The notes: a model not told the origin generated them from the letters alone. Counted from the first letter of the stretch, positions 11,007 to 23,384 are shown. The stretch is DNA of 64,000 nucleotides from Gonapodya prolifera JEL478 (GCA_001574975.1 KQ965741.1:434001-498000); one strand, 5' to 3'. Numbers and translations: made by a program.

Positions 11007-13864
11007 TTAGTCAACCTCCTCCATCTTGGACTCAGCACCGCCTTCTTCCAGAGGGGGCATGTCCTCGTCAATTGCGCCATCTCCAGACTCGCCGACCTCT
11101 TCGTCGTCGTCGATCGACAGACCAAGTTTGATCATTCGGTGGATACGGGAGGCGAAGCCGGATGGGTCTTCCAGGTTGAATCCGGATTGGAGGAGAGAGG
11201 TCTCGAAGAGGAGGAAAACCAAGTCCTTTACGGTCTTGTCGTTCTTGTCGGCCTCGACCTTGGACTTCAGGGAGCGGATGATAGGGTTTTGCGGGTTGAT
11301 CTAGATATGAAAGTTGAAATTTCTGTGAGAAACAAGACACTTCAAAAGAAGGGACAGCAATTCCTCACCTCCATGGTCTTCTTCGAGGCCATGTAGGCAG
11401 ACATGCTCGAGTCACGGAGAGCTTGAGCTTTCATAATCCGCTCCATGTTGGCGGACCAACCGAACTGGCCTGTGACAAGAACGCAAGGAGCGTCGACAAT
11501 ACGGTTGGAAACGGTAACTTTCTCCACACGGTCGCCGAGAATGTCCTACAACCCAAAAAGTGGTGAGCAACAGGAACACATGACTAGTTAGACTTCTTCT
11601 TACCTTCATCGCTTTTCCGAGGGCCTCGAAGGCAGCCTTCTCCTCCTCGAACTTCTTCTTCTCGTCCTCATCCTCCTCGAGCTCAAGGCCCTCCTTGGTG
11701 GCACTCTGGAGCTTCTTGCCCTCGTAGTCCTTGAGCTGCTGGATCATGTACTCATCAATGGGGTCAACAAGGTAGAGACTGAACGGAACAATGCATGTTA
11801 GTCCAGTTTAGAGCAATGCGGATGCAGACAGAATGCTCACACTTCGAAGCCCTTCTTCTTGAGCACCTCGAGGAAAGGCGAGTGCTCAACGGCGGCCTTT
11901 GACTCTCCGGTGATGTAGTAGATGTTCTTCTGCTTCTCGGGCATGCGCGTAATGTAGTCCTTGAACGAAGTGAGCTCTTCGCCAGACTTGGTGCTGTTGA
12001 AGCGGAGGAGCTCGGCAAGCTTGTTGCGGTTGGTGCTGTCCTCGTGAACTCCGAGCTTGATGTTCTTTCCGAAGGCCTCGTGGAAGGTCTTAAACTGTTA
12101 CAAGAATAAGTACTTGTAAGCTCGTGGGAGGACACCAGAAGGCCCATCTGGAAATTACCTTCTCCTTGTCCTCGGAGATTTCGGTGAAGAGCTCAATGCA
12201 CTTCTTGACTAAGTTCTTGCGGATAACCTTCAAGATCTTGTTCTGTTGGAGCATCTCACGGGAGATGTTGAGGGGAAGGTCCTCGGAGTCGACAATTCCC
12301 TTGACTAAAGCGGCACAGTTAGAAAACCTCCGCAACACTCTTACACTGACACTTGCAACGTACCAAAGGAAAGCCACTCGGGAATAAGGTCCTCGCAGTC
12401 ATCAGTGATGAACACACGCCTGACGTAGAGTTTGATGTTGTTGCGCTTCTTGCGCATTTCGAACAGGTCGAAGGGCGCGCGGCGGGGAACGAAGAGGATA
12501 GCACGGAACTCGAGCTGACCCTCGACGGAGAAGTGCTTGTAAGCAAGACTGTCCTCCCAGTCGTTGGAGCTGTAGGGGTCATCATACACAAGTTAGCAAA
12601 AGTGGTCTATTCAAAATTTACGGATGAACTCACATGGCCTTGTAAAAGGCGTGGTACTCCTCCTCCTTGATCTCCTCAGGGTTGCGGGTCCAGATGGGTT
12701 TGGTCTTGTTGAGAACCTCCTCCTCAGTAGTTTGTTTCTTGACCTTCTTCTTCTTCTTGTCCTTCTTCTCCTCGTCGTCCTCAACCTCTTCAATCTTGGT
12801 CTCGTCCTTGTCCTCGTCCTTCTTCTCCTCCTCGTCATCCTCAACCTCCTCCTCGACTTCCTTGACAATCTCGAGCTCGATAGGGTAGTTGATGAACTCG
12901 GAGTGCTTCTTCACGACCTCCTTGATGCGGCGCTCCTCAAGGTACTCGAGCTGGTCCTCTTTCAGGTAGAGGCGGATGGCAGTACCACGCCCGAGGGAGC
13001 TGGACTCGTCGGGAGTGCTACGAGAACGCAATTCACCGGTAAAAGATCTGCTACAGGAAAATGCCAGAATATAACTTACATGGTGAAGCTACCGCCGGCA
13101 GCAGACTCCCAAATGTACTGCTCGTCGTCGTTGTGCTTGGTGATGACCTGCACGCGGTCGGCGACGAGGTAGGCGGAGTAGAAACCGACACCGAACTGTC
13201 CGATCATGGAAATGTCAGCGCCGGACTGGAGGGCCTCCATGAAGGCCTTGGTGCCAGACTTGGCAATGGTACCGAGGTTGTTGACAAGGTCGGCCTTGGT
13301 CATACCGATACCGGCATCGCGAATGGTGAGGGTCTTGTTCTCCTTGTCAGGAATGATTCGGATGAACAGATCCTTGCCGGAGTCGAGTTGGCTGGAGTCG
13401 GTGAGGGAGAGGTATCTGGTGACCACAGAAAGTTTGAGATTCCCCACGTCGACCTGTCCTCGAATAACGCAAAAGACAGCTTACCGAATCTTGTCAAGAG
13501 CGTCCGAGGCGTTAGAGATCAATTCTCGAAGGAAAATCTCCTTGTTGGAGTAGAAGCTGGTTGTCGAAAAGAGAAGAACAATGGCAGTCAGACAAAGAAA
13601 CTTCCAACCTGGCCGCCATTGCGGCTCCCGAATCGAAGCTGTACTCACGTGTTGATGATTAGAGACATTAACTGGGAGATCTCGGCTGTAAAAGCGGGCG
13701 GATATGTGAGGATGCAGGCCGAAGTCCAAACATCAACGCCGGGCTCCTGCAAGAGCGAGGAGGACCGAATCTCCCTTCCTTTGCCCCAGTCCACGCTCTC
13801 CATAGGTATACCGAGCGATCCACTTACCCTGGAAGGCGAACGTCTCAGTGTCAGCAGCAGACAT
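11007..13864 (-). CDS. HSP90: Cytosolic HSP90 chaperone
   Basis: Eleven exons (13864-13828, 13685-13649, 13556-13485, 13415-13080, 13017-12634, 12569-12364, 12304-12159, 12094-11841, 11778-11604, 11545-11369, 11300-11007) yield 705 residues with all phases in register. The GHKL ATPase domain shows the family blocks [35 protein letters not shown] and [16 protein letters not shown] long charged Glu/Lys/Asp linker follows, then the middle domain ([42 protein letters not shown]) and the dimerisation domain. It ends in MEEVD, the TPR co-chaperone docking motif, so this is the cytosolic form. The protein is an ATP-driven clamp for kinases and receptors. The gene is divergent from SMC6 across about 480 bp. 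Introns in a heat-inducible HSP90 are notable since heat stress can block splicing. Confidence 0.98.
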
Positions 13865-14344
13865 GTTGGCGTTGAGTGTTCAAGATATTGACGTGAAGAA
13901 GCAGAAAAAGCTGAGAGATTCGATAAGGAAATGTGCGTTGGTATGCGGAAGGTTTACGAGACACCGCGGTCGAGGTTCTTACGCGGTGCGCCTGGTTGAT
14001 ATGGACGGGGAAAGGAAAGTGTGGAACCCCACCGAAACTACTGTGGCACAGCAATGTGTTTCCACTGATTTCCGTGGAAGGTCACGTGACCCCATGTTTG
14101 GTCGCTCAAATTTTGTCTGAAGTGTTTGCAAATTTTTTGCTTAACCGGTCTGGTAATTTTCCTCTACTTGAAAACTTTGAACTTGGGGCAACTGGCAACG
14201 CGGCCGATCGCGTATTGAAGCATAGAAGTGTTGGCCAGCAAAGCTTTGTAACTTGTAGTCACTTTTGATCCCGCATTTCTTTCGGAATCATTGGAGCCAA
14301 CGAGTGCTGCTTTGGTCTCGGGCCACGGGCATTCCCAACATATT
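13865..14344. promoter_or_regulatory. Divergent HSP90 / SMC6 intergenic region with E-box palindrome
   Basis: About 480 bp between the minus-strand HSP90 start and the plus-strand SMC6 start. It contains the perfect 12-bp palindrome GGTCACGTGACC at 14080-14091, centred on CACGTG, the core bound by bHLH and bHLH-zip factors. By eye I found no full three-block heat-shock element; only scattered GAA and TTC triplets are present. A promoter role is inferred from position. Confidence 0.55.
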
Positions 14345-17300
14345 ATGGGCAACACTGCAACGAAAAGGAAGCGCCCTGAGCAGGCGTCCTCCGACGATGC
14401 AACGACCCAACAATCATATCAATCTGGCTTCGAGACAGCATTGCCTCTCATATCTTCAAAGAAGCACAGAGTGCACGAAACCGTCGAGACACCATCTCTT
14501 CCAAGAAGCGCATAGTGCACGAAACTAATGGTGACGATGAATGGTACAGAGAAACCTCTCCAACACCAGCTTTTGCGCGCGCTGAGGAAAAATTTGGGGA
14601 GAGGGAGAGCGAGCCCGTCGCCTGCACTACACAATCCCTCGAGCCTGTCAATATCATGAATCATAGAAACCTGGAAATCGAGTTTGGCAGGAGACTCTAG
14701 TTTATCTTTGGAAGAAATGGATCGGGAAAGTCGTCGGTTCTCGCTGCCCTGATGATCGCGTTTGGCGCCCGGGCGGACCAGACATTGCGGGGGATGGCGC
14801 TGAAAGAGCTTATTTCTTACGGAGCGTCGTGAGTCATTCGAATGTGCTCAATTTGAATTACATCGCGCAGCTTAATGTAATCTACTATTGCGCGCGGGGT
14901 CGACTGGATGTCAAGGTTTGGGGAAGTCACCATTAAGCTTCATAATGAAGGACCGGATGCGTTTCAGAAGCAGAAGTACGGACCTACGATCGTAATCAAA
15001 CGCCGTATAAATGGAAACGGTGCAACCAATGTTCGAATTTCGAACCACGAAGGTAGGTTTACCAAGCAACAGCGTTACAGAATTCGAAGCTTCATCTCGT
15101 TTCACAGGCCAAGTCATCACAGACTCGCGCAGCGCATTGTACGAGATAAATGGACATTTCGGTATTGGTACGTTGCCTCGTTCTTTACTTCGTCCCAACA
15201 AGTCTTCCACTTGAGCATCACTTCCGCAGATGTCACCAACCCCCTCACCATCCTCCAGCAAGACACGGCTAAAACGTTCATCTCCCGCTCCAACGACGCC
15301 GACAAGTACCGTTTTTTCTACGAGGGGACAGGTCTCAAGCGTCTCGCTGACCATTACGACCAATTGTGGCAATGTATCCTCGTGATGCGGGAGAGTGTCA
15401 CAGAATTGATAGAAGTGAGGGCCGGTCTGTGATTGACCACATTCAGCGAGACAAATTTCTTACGAGGATCGTCGATCGACGCAGAACGTTGGCAGTCTCA
15501 GAAACGATGCCAAAGAGGCAAAGAAGAGACTCGCAAAAGTGAGGGAGCATAGGGCGATAGAGGAGGACATCATCCGATACGAGGATGAACTAGCGTGGGT
15601 GGACGTGGCCATAATAGAAAAGGCAAGCGTTCTGCCCAGCTGGAAGTGCAGAATTATTCCTGGTCTTACGTTCTTCTGCCTTAGGAGGTAAACGCGGGAA
15701 AACGGCAAATCCGAGAGTGTGAGGAAGAGCTTGAACGGGCTGACGCAAAGGTACTGGAATGTTCCGTGAGTACAACCTATACATCGCCTGCGAAGAGTGT
15801 GGAACAGAGCTAACAATTGCGCACCAGGAAAAACTGCTTGAAACACAAAAAAGTATGGACGAAATGAAAGCGAAATCTGCAGAATTCCGTCTCAGTGACA
15901 GCGAGGAAGCGCTGAAGCTTGCGGCAGAGCAGGTTTCCGCCATCAAGTCTCGCTTGCGGGATCTTCATACCCAGAAGGTCGACATCATCGATAACATCAA
16001 ACGATTAAAACAAGAGGATCAGCAGATTCAATCGCGTATCGACGTGGAGCGCGGAAAAACGGTGACACGGCACCGCTCAACGATCGAAGCGAAGCTACAA
16101 GAGAAGATACAACTTCAGTCCGAGGCCGAGACAGTTCGTGACCAGTTAGCTCAGGTTCGAGCAACAAATTTTTCCTTCGATTTGCATGATGTTTAAAGTG
16201 TGACGTCCCCCATCAATTCCCAGCTCAAAAACGATGGAGATGTTGGCGCGCTGCGGCACTCCGAAGCGATCAAGCGTTTGCATGAACTGGAGAACCGACG
16301 GGGGGGCTTGATACGGGATTTAGGCCAGAGTTTTCGAGAGAGACAGAGTTACGAGTCGAGGGTGCGCGATAGGGGTTTAGCGTATGGGCGATCGTTGCCC
16401 AACATTCTGCGAGAGATAGATCATCTTGAGGCGATTGGTGCGTGGACGGGAAGTAAGCCACTTGGGCCTTTTGGGCTGTATGTCAACCTGAAAGATTCTT
16501 GCAGGCAATGGAAGAAAGTAAGTCTACCAGCCAAGACATTCAGTGTTGTACGCTCACCGAGAATTTCGTCTCCTGTAAGCTCGTCGAACTTAACTACGAC
16601 GGTTTTTAAAGGCCTTTGCAGTTGTGAGTTCGCGTGGGAGAAGCCCTGTTTCCACTTGCATCGTTGAATGTATGAATTTTAGGACAACAACCAAGATCGT
16701 CTGAGGTTGGAGAGTATCTTCAAGAAGCACCGTCACGAGCGATATCCTATTTTATCACCCGTAGTCAGGCTGACTTGGACTTTCGCAACGGAATGCCCTC
16801 GGGAGAGTTTGTGACGACGCTGAGCACCATCGAAATAACGCACCCGGTCGTTCTCAAGCACCTTGTTCTCAGCTCCAGAATCGAATCCGTGACTTTCTGG
16901 GACACACGAATGGAGGCTCAGTGTGTGTACGGGAGCAATGGCAACCGATTCCCCCGCAACGTCTCTTCGATGCTGACTCTGGATGAGAGGGACGTAGGGT
17001 CCAGGAGTGGTGGCATATTGGTCAAATCGATATTCCCACCACGCTTCTCGGATCAACAACTGAGTGACGCGTCCGCATCGAGGCTCGCGCAGGATCAACA
17101 CATGCGCGATAACGAGCGGCTTACAGTGGAGCTTCAAGAATGCGACCGCGAGATTGGCATTGTGAAGCAAAACCTAGCGAAAGCGAAGGAAGCGCAGCAA
17201 AGGCTTTTCGTAGGTTGATTTGTGACCCGATATCTAATTGTTTTGAGTCCTCACGTTCATGTTTTGCAAGAGCTCGTCCAAACCTCTCGGTCTGCGGTTG

Positions 17301-18714
17301 AAGAAGCTCGAAAACAGGATCTCGCTCTTGCAGGAACAGGTGTCGGAACGCGCGGACGCGTCGGTTTTTGCTGAACTTAGCGACATTAAGGATCGAGTTG
17401 CAGCGCAGATCAGAGAATTGGAGTCTCAGTTTACGGACCTTGTCGCCACTATTGAGTCTCTCAAAGTCGGGGAGCTGGACAAGGCTGTTCAGGACGCCAA
17501 TCAATTGAAGGTCAAGTTGATGGAGAAGAAATCGACGGCGAGAGAAATTGACGTGTGTTTCTCAAACTTTCAAAATTTTGTTGCAGAACCAACTGCTCGC
17601 GTTGAATGCAGATGTTCTCCGCAAGCAGTCCTATAAACTCAATGTGGAAGCCAAGATGGTGAAAGTCTCGAAGTCTCGAAGAACAACTGAGGGTTGGTAA
17701 AACTAATCTTTGAAACCACGTAAGGAACCAAGTCACTGACTCCTTTTTTTAGGAAGCGACGGAGGGGGCCGAAACGCATTGCCAACGTGTGCCTGTTACG
17801 CACACGAAGTCACAGCTTGAGCGTAAGCTTACGGAGGAGCGAAGTCGTCTACGCGAACGAGAGAAGATGTGAGAACTCTTTCTGGAGTTCTTGGTTATCT
17901 GATGCACAAGAATCATGCCATTACCTCATTTGTCAGCTTCGGGTCTCGGGAGGAACTTGAACAAGAGTTCCAAACGAAAGAAAGCGCCTACAAGGCTGCA
18001 GTTGCAAACGTTGAGAATCTTGGGAAAGTGCCTGAGGTTCGTCAAAATGCCAACATCGAATCCGATCCTGCGCATTCGAGATAACTTTATATAAGCAGAA
18101 ACTCGAGCAAGCGTACGAATTGCGCCGGACCAAGTTTATATATCTGCGGAAATTGATTTCGTCTCGAGCTCGAATGCATTTCACGAATCTCTTGTCGAGG
18201 AGAGCATACAAGGGGACCATTCGGATAGACCATGCTGCCCAGATGTTAAAGTTGACAGTTGAGTGATTTTCCCGTTTCGCGGGGAGGAGATCTTTCAACG
18301 AGTTGCCTTGAAGATAAATATTAACTCATCGGACGATGTGGAATCTATTGGAAGGGACACTACAACGCTATCAGGAGGTGAAAAGAGCTACACACAAGTG
18401 TGTCTGCTGCTCTCGTTTTGGGAAGCGATGGGTTCACCGATAAGGGCACTGGACGAGTTCGACGTTTTCATGGTGAGTATGACTGCACGGGTTCTGTCGT
18501 TTGGTTTCTCGTTTCATTGTTCTTGCTTGTCAAGGATGCCGTCAATCGCACAGTCTCTTTGGGTCTCCTTTCTGAGTTTGCCCTCGACCACAACAATTCG
18601 TTACAGTACATTTTCATCACTCCTCAAGACGGCAACACGATTGTGGACATAGACGGCACATTGGTTCGGATGCATCGGCTGAAAGACCCTGTTCGCGATG
18701 GGTCAGAAGCTTGA
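14345..18714 (+). pseudogene. SMC6: SMC6 (SMC5/6 complex ATPase), with multiple lesions
   Basis: Coding blocks of SMC6 are strung along this interval in order. They are the Walker A region (FIFGRNGSGKSS), DAFQKQKYGPTIVIKRRI, NPLTILQQDTAKTFIS, coiled coil (ELAWVDVAII), the hin/hinge region (GSKPLGPFGLYV; FITRSQADLDFRNG; SGGILVKSIFPP), second coiled coil (CQRVPV, ERKL), then YKGTIRIDHAA, LSGGEKSYTQ, LDEFDVFMDAVNR and FITPQD near the end. The normal role is DNA repair and resolution within SMC5/6. Several points do not fit an intact gene: an in-frame TAG directly before the Walker A block (about 14698-14700), a 47-bp out-of-frame tandem duplication near 14450-14530, a frame switch near 16720-16740 between IFKKH and ISYFITRS, and no phase-compatible junction before LKININ (about 18257-18310). 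One intron looks GC-AG (15621 on). It is either a decaying copy or carries assembly errors; most exons between lesions remain clean, so decay would be recent. Confidence 0.7.
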
Positions 18715-18936
18715 TTGAACGACCGTGTTCGAGATGGGCAAGAAGTGGAGTCGAGTCGCCAAAAGACACTTGATTAATTTTTTTTAGCATACACGGTTCT
18801 GTCATATAGTACATATATACATTCATTTTTGATACCATATGACTAAAGCGAAGCAACAAACTGGTGATATCTTGGCATCTTGATGAGTCATGCGTGGCTG
18901 AAAGCTGAGGACCTGTTTAGCCGACGCGGAGAACAC

Positions 18937-20378
18937 ATGCCATTCTCTCTGTCGCTGCTGCTGCTTGTGGCTCTGATTGCCGTCGCCGGTGGCGCAGCTC
19001 AAAATTTGGCGGCCGATTGCGCGGTGCTGGAGCAGTTTTTCACCTCGAATAGTCGAAACTTCAACTGGACAGAGGGCCAATGTTGCGGCTCAAGCACAAA
19101 GTACTCGTGGTATACTGGTGGCTCTAAGGAGCTCTCGGCATACGCTACCATCGCGTGCGAGAGCGATCGGGTGACAACCGTTTCGTTTCCGTCACAAAAT
19201 TTTAGGGCCCCGTTTCCGGACATTTCAACGCTTACGGCTTTGCGATGGCTGGATCTAAGTGGGAACTACTGGAATATGAGCGTGCCTGCGCTTTCGAAGC
19301 TCGCAGCTCTCGAGTTCGTGGATATCTCGTACTGCCTGTTGCTGCAGTCGTCGATTCCCGACTTGGCGGGATTGTCCAACTTGCAAACGTTTCGGATCTT
19401 CGCTTCCAATTTTTCTGGAACCATTCCGTCCCTCGAAGGTCTCACCACACTTTCGGAGTTCAATGTCTCGGAAAATAAGGTACATTTGACGTGTTACAAG
19501 GAATGTGACCAAAAGTTGATCCCTCCGCTTTAAAGCTGTCGGGGGACGTTCCTTCGTCGTTGGCATCCCTCACAAATCTCGCCCGATTGGGCCTGGACAA
19601 TAATGCCTTTACATCACTCCCTCCTCTTTCGGGTCTTCCCAAGTTGGAGAGAATGGATGTGTCATGGAATTCTCTGCAAGCGTCGCCCGCCCTGTCAAAC
19701 CTTCCCGTATTACAATACCTCAATCTCGGTCGCAATTCACTCACATCGTGGCCAATTCTTGTCGACCTACCGTCGCTCGCGACACTGGACATGTCCAGCA
19801 ACCGCCTCAAGGGCCAACTCCCCAACCTCTCCCAGTACAAAAACCTCACATATCTTGACGTGTCGGACAATGAGCTTGAGGGCAACATTGACGGCCTACT
19901 TCCGTCGGGGCTCACCACCTGCGTTCTCACGTATAACACAAGCAACCCGTGCCTGTATAGCACAACTGGCAACTACCCAAAAGCATGCTCCGCAACGTGG
20001 CAACACCGCGCCCAAAACATTTCCACCTCGTCCCAGTGCGTCAACGGTGTACCCAAGTATACGACTGCAGCCTCACCAGCCATCGCAACGACATCTGCGG
20101 CAACCAACACTGCAGCTGCAACAGGCACTAACAGTAATCCACAAGTCACCAATGGCGGTTTCGACTCCTTCGCAGGGTTTTTGATTGCGGGAGTGGTTCT
20201 AGCGGCCATTGGGTTAGTTGGAGGAGGGATCACCTTCTACATGATTCACAGGCGGAGCATCGTGATGGAGCATGTTGTAGTGGCGAAGTCGCAAGAAAAG
20301 GAAGAAGGGGACATTGAGTTGCATACCCCATGGGAAGCTGCTGTTTCTCCCGAGCCTTCATCACCAAAGTCGACGTAG
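18937..20378 (+). CDS. Secreted/single-pass membrane leucine-rich-repeat protein
   Basis: Two exons (18937-19479, 19536-20378), 461 residues. I chose the ATG at 18937 because it begins a clear signal peptide (PFSLSLLLLVALIAVAGG); an in-frame ATG at 18883 would add 18 polar residues before it. The ectodomain has a Cys-containing cap (CAVLEQFF...CC...C) as in plant-type LRR N-caps, then about ten LRRs with LxxLxxLDLSxN spacing, several N-glycosylation sequons, and a Ser/Thr/Ala-rich stalk. A transmembrane helix (FLIAGVVLAAIGLVGGGITFYMI) and a short cytoplasmic tail of about 45 residues with no kinase follow. Such proteins act in surface recognition or adhesion; the ligand is unknown. Confidence 0.85.
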
Positions 20379-20650
20379 ACTTGTTTCTGACTCGTATCAC
20401 ACGTCCCAACTTCAGCATTTTGCAAATCTCTTAACTAGACGTTGATGTAATTTATATACATTTGGCTATTTTTTCAAATGGAACGTAGCTCGCATTTTCG
20501 CCTCGTTACTGGCCCAAAGTGGAGTGCTGTAAGGTATTCATAAGAACTCTTCAGTGGCCTGCAACTACCGACAAGTACTCACCGAAAGGCATGCTACTCG
20601 AGTCCTCCACTGCATGAAGGCATGCACTTGCGGCACCGAGGACTGCTCTG
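20379..20650. other. Spacer before the minisatellite
   Basis: 3' flank of the LRR gene; a TTTATATACATTT stretch near 20450 may serve polyadenylation. No gene seen. Confidence 0.4.
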
Positions 20651-21325
20651 TGGGAGAAGGGAGGAGCCGAGCTTCTATGCCAGTAACCATGTGAGCTGCG
20701 AACAGGGAAGAAAGGGGAGGAGCTGCGCTCCTATGCCGAAAATGGGTGAGGCAAAGGGGTAGAAAGGGGAGGAGCGGACCTCCTATGTCGTTATACGTCA
20801 CTGCAATGTGGAAGAAAGGGAGGAGCACCGGTCCTATGACGAAGTACGATGTTATAATGGGAAAGAAGGGGGAGAGGCTGAGCTCCTATGCCGATTAACA
20901 TTACGCGCTGAAAGGGGTAGAACGGGGAGGAGCTGAGCTCCTATGCCGATTAACGATCACGTAAGGGGGAAGAGTGGGGAGGAGCTGAGCTCCTGTGCCG
21001 ATGACGGATAAGCGCTGCAAGGGGGACGAAGGGGGAGGAGCTGAGCTCCTATGCCGAAGAATGATAATGCTGAAAGGGGAAGAAGCTGCGCTCCTATGCC
21101 GACAAACGATACGTGATGAAAGGGGAAGAATGGGGAGGAGCTGAGCTCCTATGCCGAAGAACGATAGTGCTGAAAGGGGAAGAGTGGGGAGGAGCTAAGC
21201 TCCTATGCCGACAAACGATACGTGATGAAAGGGGAAGAACGGGGAGGACCGAGCTCCTGTGATGATGACAGATAGGCGCTGCAACAGGAAAGAAAGGGGA
21301 GGAGCTGGGCTCCTATGCCGACCAA
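20651..21325. repeat. Minisatellite of about 13 units, period about 47-56 bp, with internal palindrome
   Basis: Units share a conserved block, GGGGAGGAGCTGAGCTCC followed by TATGCCGA, and a variable spacer ending in AAAGGGGAAGAA or close to it. The conserved block holds an odd palindrome, AGGAGCT-G-AGCTCCT, which is perfect in several units and altered in the edge units. The spacers vary in sequence and length, and some alternate (GAAGAACGATAGTG versus ACAAACGATACGTG), suggesting higher-order duplication. No long open frame runs through the array. Function is unknown. Confidence 0.9.
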
Positions 21326-22023
21326 AATGCGCCGATCAGCAATGGAGCTGGCAAGGCTGCTTCGCACGAGAGAGGGGATTGTGACACGGATCAGGTCAAA
21401 CTTAAAACGGAGTGGTGGAATCTGGAACGTCTCACCCTATATTCTCATGCGTGATGCGATTGATGACTGGCGGCGGAAAGTCCGAAATTTAGGACATGCC
21501 ATGCTATTGTATTCGAATGGAAAGGATGGGAGCGGGAGTGGAAGGCAATAGTCAGCGAAAGTTCACAAATGCAGAATCTTCTATCGCCAAACAAAAGCCA
21601 GCAGAGCGCAAAGAAACAGTGTATTGGTGGAACAAGGATTGCTTCCCATGCCAGGTTGGCCACCTTCCCGAACCATTCAAACTCTCGTCAAAGCAATCGA
21701 TTCTATCAAACAGACGGGGAAGGAACGATGTTCCTGCCCTGATTTCAGGCTCCGCACAATGGATTACTCACCGCGATGGTCAGAAACTTCGACTTTGGGG
21801 AAGTGTTGGATCTGCCCTTGCACCGGGTCCCGCCATAAAATTGAAGGACAATGAATTTGAAAGAAAATACAAGCACAGCGAGGAAAAGGAAAACGTAATA
21901 CGCGAATTTACCGAGACGCGCCAGGTAGCCAAATCCGTAATGTTTGACGCAAACGAGTGAGTACCAAATACAAATGCCCAATCCCTTGCAACGACCCTAA
22001 TCATGGGAGTTTATCAGCTATGA
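21326..22023. other. Region with weak open frames, no recognised gene
   Basis: The longest plus-strand frame is 21496-21960 (about 154 codons), with a polar, lysine-rich product and no recognisable domain. It may be a fast-evolving gene, or chance. A frame starting inside the last minisatellite unit (21315-21551) overlaps it. I would not annotate either as a confirmed gene. Confidence 0.3.
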
Positions 22024-23384
22024 TTAGTGGAGTTCAAAGGACGATCTGAATGCTCCGCCAGGACCCCACACACGTGACCGCTTCCTCTTCAGTTCAACGG
22101 GCGCCGGGAACGGGCGAGCGAGGTGCTTGGGGTCTGGCGGGTGCTGGTGCGGCGACTGCGCCCTCTTGTGCGCACTGCCGGACCCGTGTACAGGTGGGCC
22201 GGGCGAGGCCGTGGCCGGAACGTGCCATTGCTTCGCCAGGCCCTTCTGGTGGGCCTCGTTCCAAGCCGTCCATTCATCCGACACGGCGGATCTCTCTTCG
22301 TCATCCCACAGATCTCCGTCTTCCAAAAAGTCTCCCGTGTTCTCGAGAACATACTCCCTCCTCATGGGAATGACAGCCGACTTTCCCTTGTCGCGCACTG
22401 GTAACGCATTAAGCGGCTCAAACACTGGCATTCGAGTCGCTTTAGGAGGACGTGGACGGACGGGAGTCGGTGGGACTTCTGTTCCAGCGCTTGATGAGGT
22501 GCTCTGATCCGTGTTTGCCATGGCGAACGTAGCCCGGCGACCAGCGCCAGGAGAATGGGCCCACGGGAAGAGTACTGACAGTGCAACGGATAACAGCAAA
22601 AGAAGAAATGACCACAACGTAAGTTGATGCAACGTATGGAGTGTGCATTATTGCAAACAACCCTCACATCGACATGTTGGAGGAGAAGAAGGGTTTCTGT
22701 CGGTACGAAAGTAAACGTCAATTGGCGTGCTGGCTTGCGAGCTTGTTACCGAATGCGCGGGTGTTGTCGATGGCCTCATTGGGTGATCCAGATCCTGAAT
22801 CGGTGTGCGTCTTCCATCGGACACGCTGTGCACCTCGTCCACGTCCACAAAGTCGATGATCGGAATGTCGGCCGGAATCGGGGTGGAGATGCGCATGTTT
22901 GACATTCTATCGGCGGCTTCGCGCAGCTCGTCGCATTGCCGGCTGAGACTTTCGATTTCTCGAGCAGATTCGGCCACCTGTGCACGAGTGGTTTCTAAAT
23001 CCGAGGAGAGAGAGGTGCATTCGGACATCTTCGCAGCCAAGGCCGATCGAAGCTGGGCTTTTCGAGCCTAAAAAATTGTGAACCGACTTTGAATACGCGC
23101 TCAAGAGATTTCAGCAAAACTGAACACGAGTATCTCACCTTTCCGCGCGCAGAGCTACCTCCATTTCACGTCGTTGGGAGTTTCCCAGTGCAATTTGAAG
23201 CTCTAGTGTTTTAATTTGCTCACGTTCAATCGTAGCGTCGTCTCCATCGGGCACGCGGATTTTCGATTTCAGATCTGCTATTATCGATCCTTCATCGGAC
23301 AGATGGTGCAAGCAGACGTTAGATCAACCAACGAGTTGCGAAGATGCAAAACGCGGTGATTCACCCACCTGAGATTTCCTGCAT
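22024..23384 (-). CDS. Small coiled-coil protein, family unknown
   Basis: The first three exons fit well on the minus strand: 23384-23369 (MQEIS), 23289-23159, and 23067 down to about 22705. Joined in phase they give an uninterrupted helix from IREQ-like heptads (TIEREQIKTLELQIALG) to ETTRAQVAESAREIESLSRQCDELREAADRM, then a Ser/Pro-rich segment. A last exon from about 22585 to 22024 adds a low-complexity tail (MRREYVLENTGDFLEDGDLWDDEE, then Pro/His/Lys-rich); its junction is less sure, and it might be a separate gene starting at MANTDQST. I do not recognise the family. The start lies 30 bp from the stop of the dehydrogenase gene on the same strand. Confidence 0.55.

Noticed and set aside
12624-13172. 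Leucine-rich plus-strand frame antisense to HSP90
   Set aside because: It is the complement of the Glu/Lys-rich linker and neighbouring exons of HSP90, which is certain by homology. The leucine richness is a by-product.
13865-14344. Heat-shock element
   Set aside because: Only scattered GAA/TTC triplets; no three-block array with proper spacing by eye.
20651-21325. CRISPR-like array
   Set aside because: The repeat blocks are degenerate, the spacers resemble each other, and the organism is eukaryotic; this is a minisatellite.
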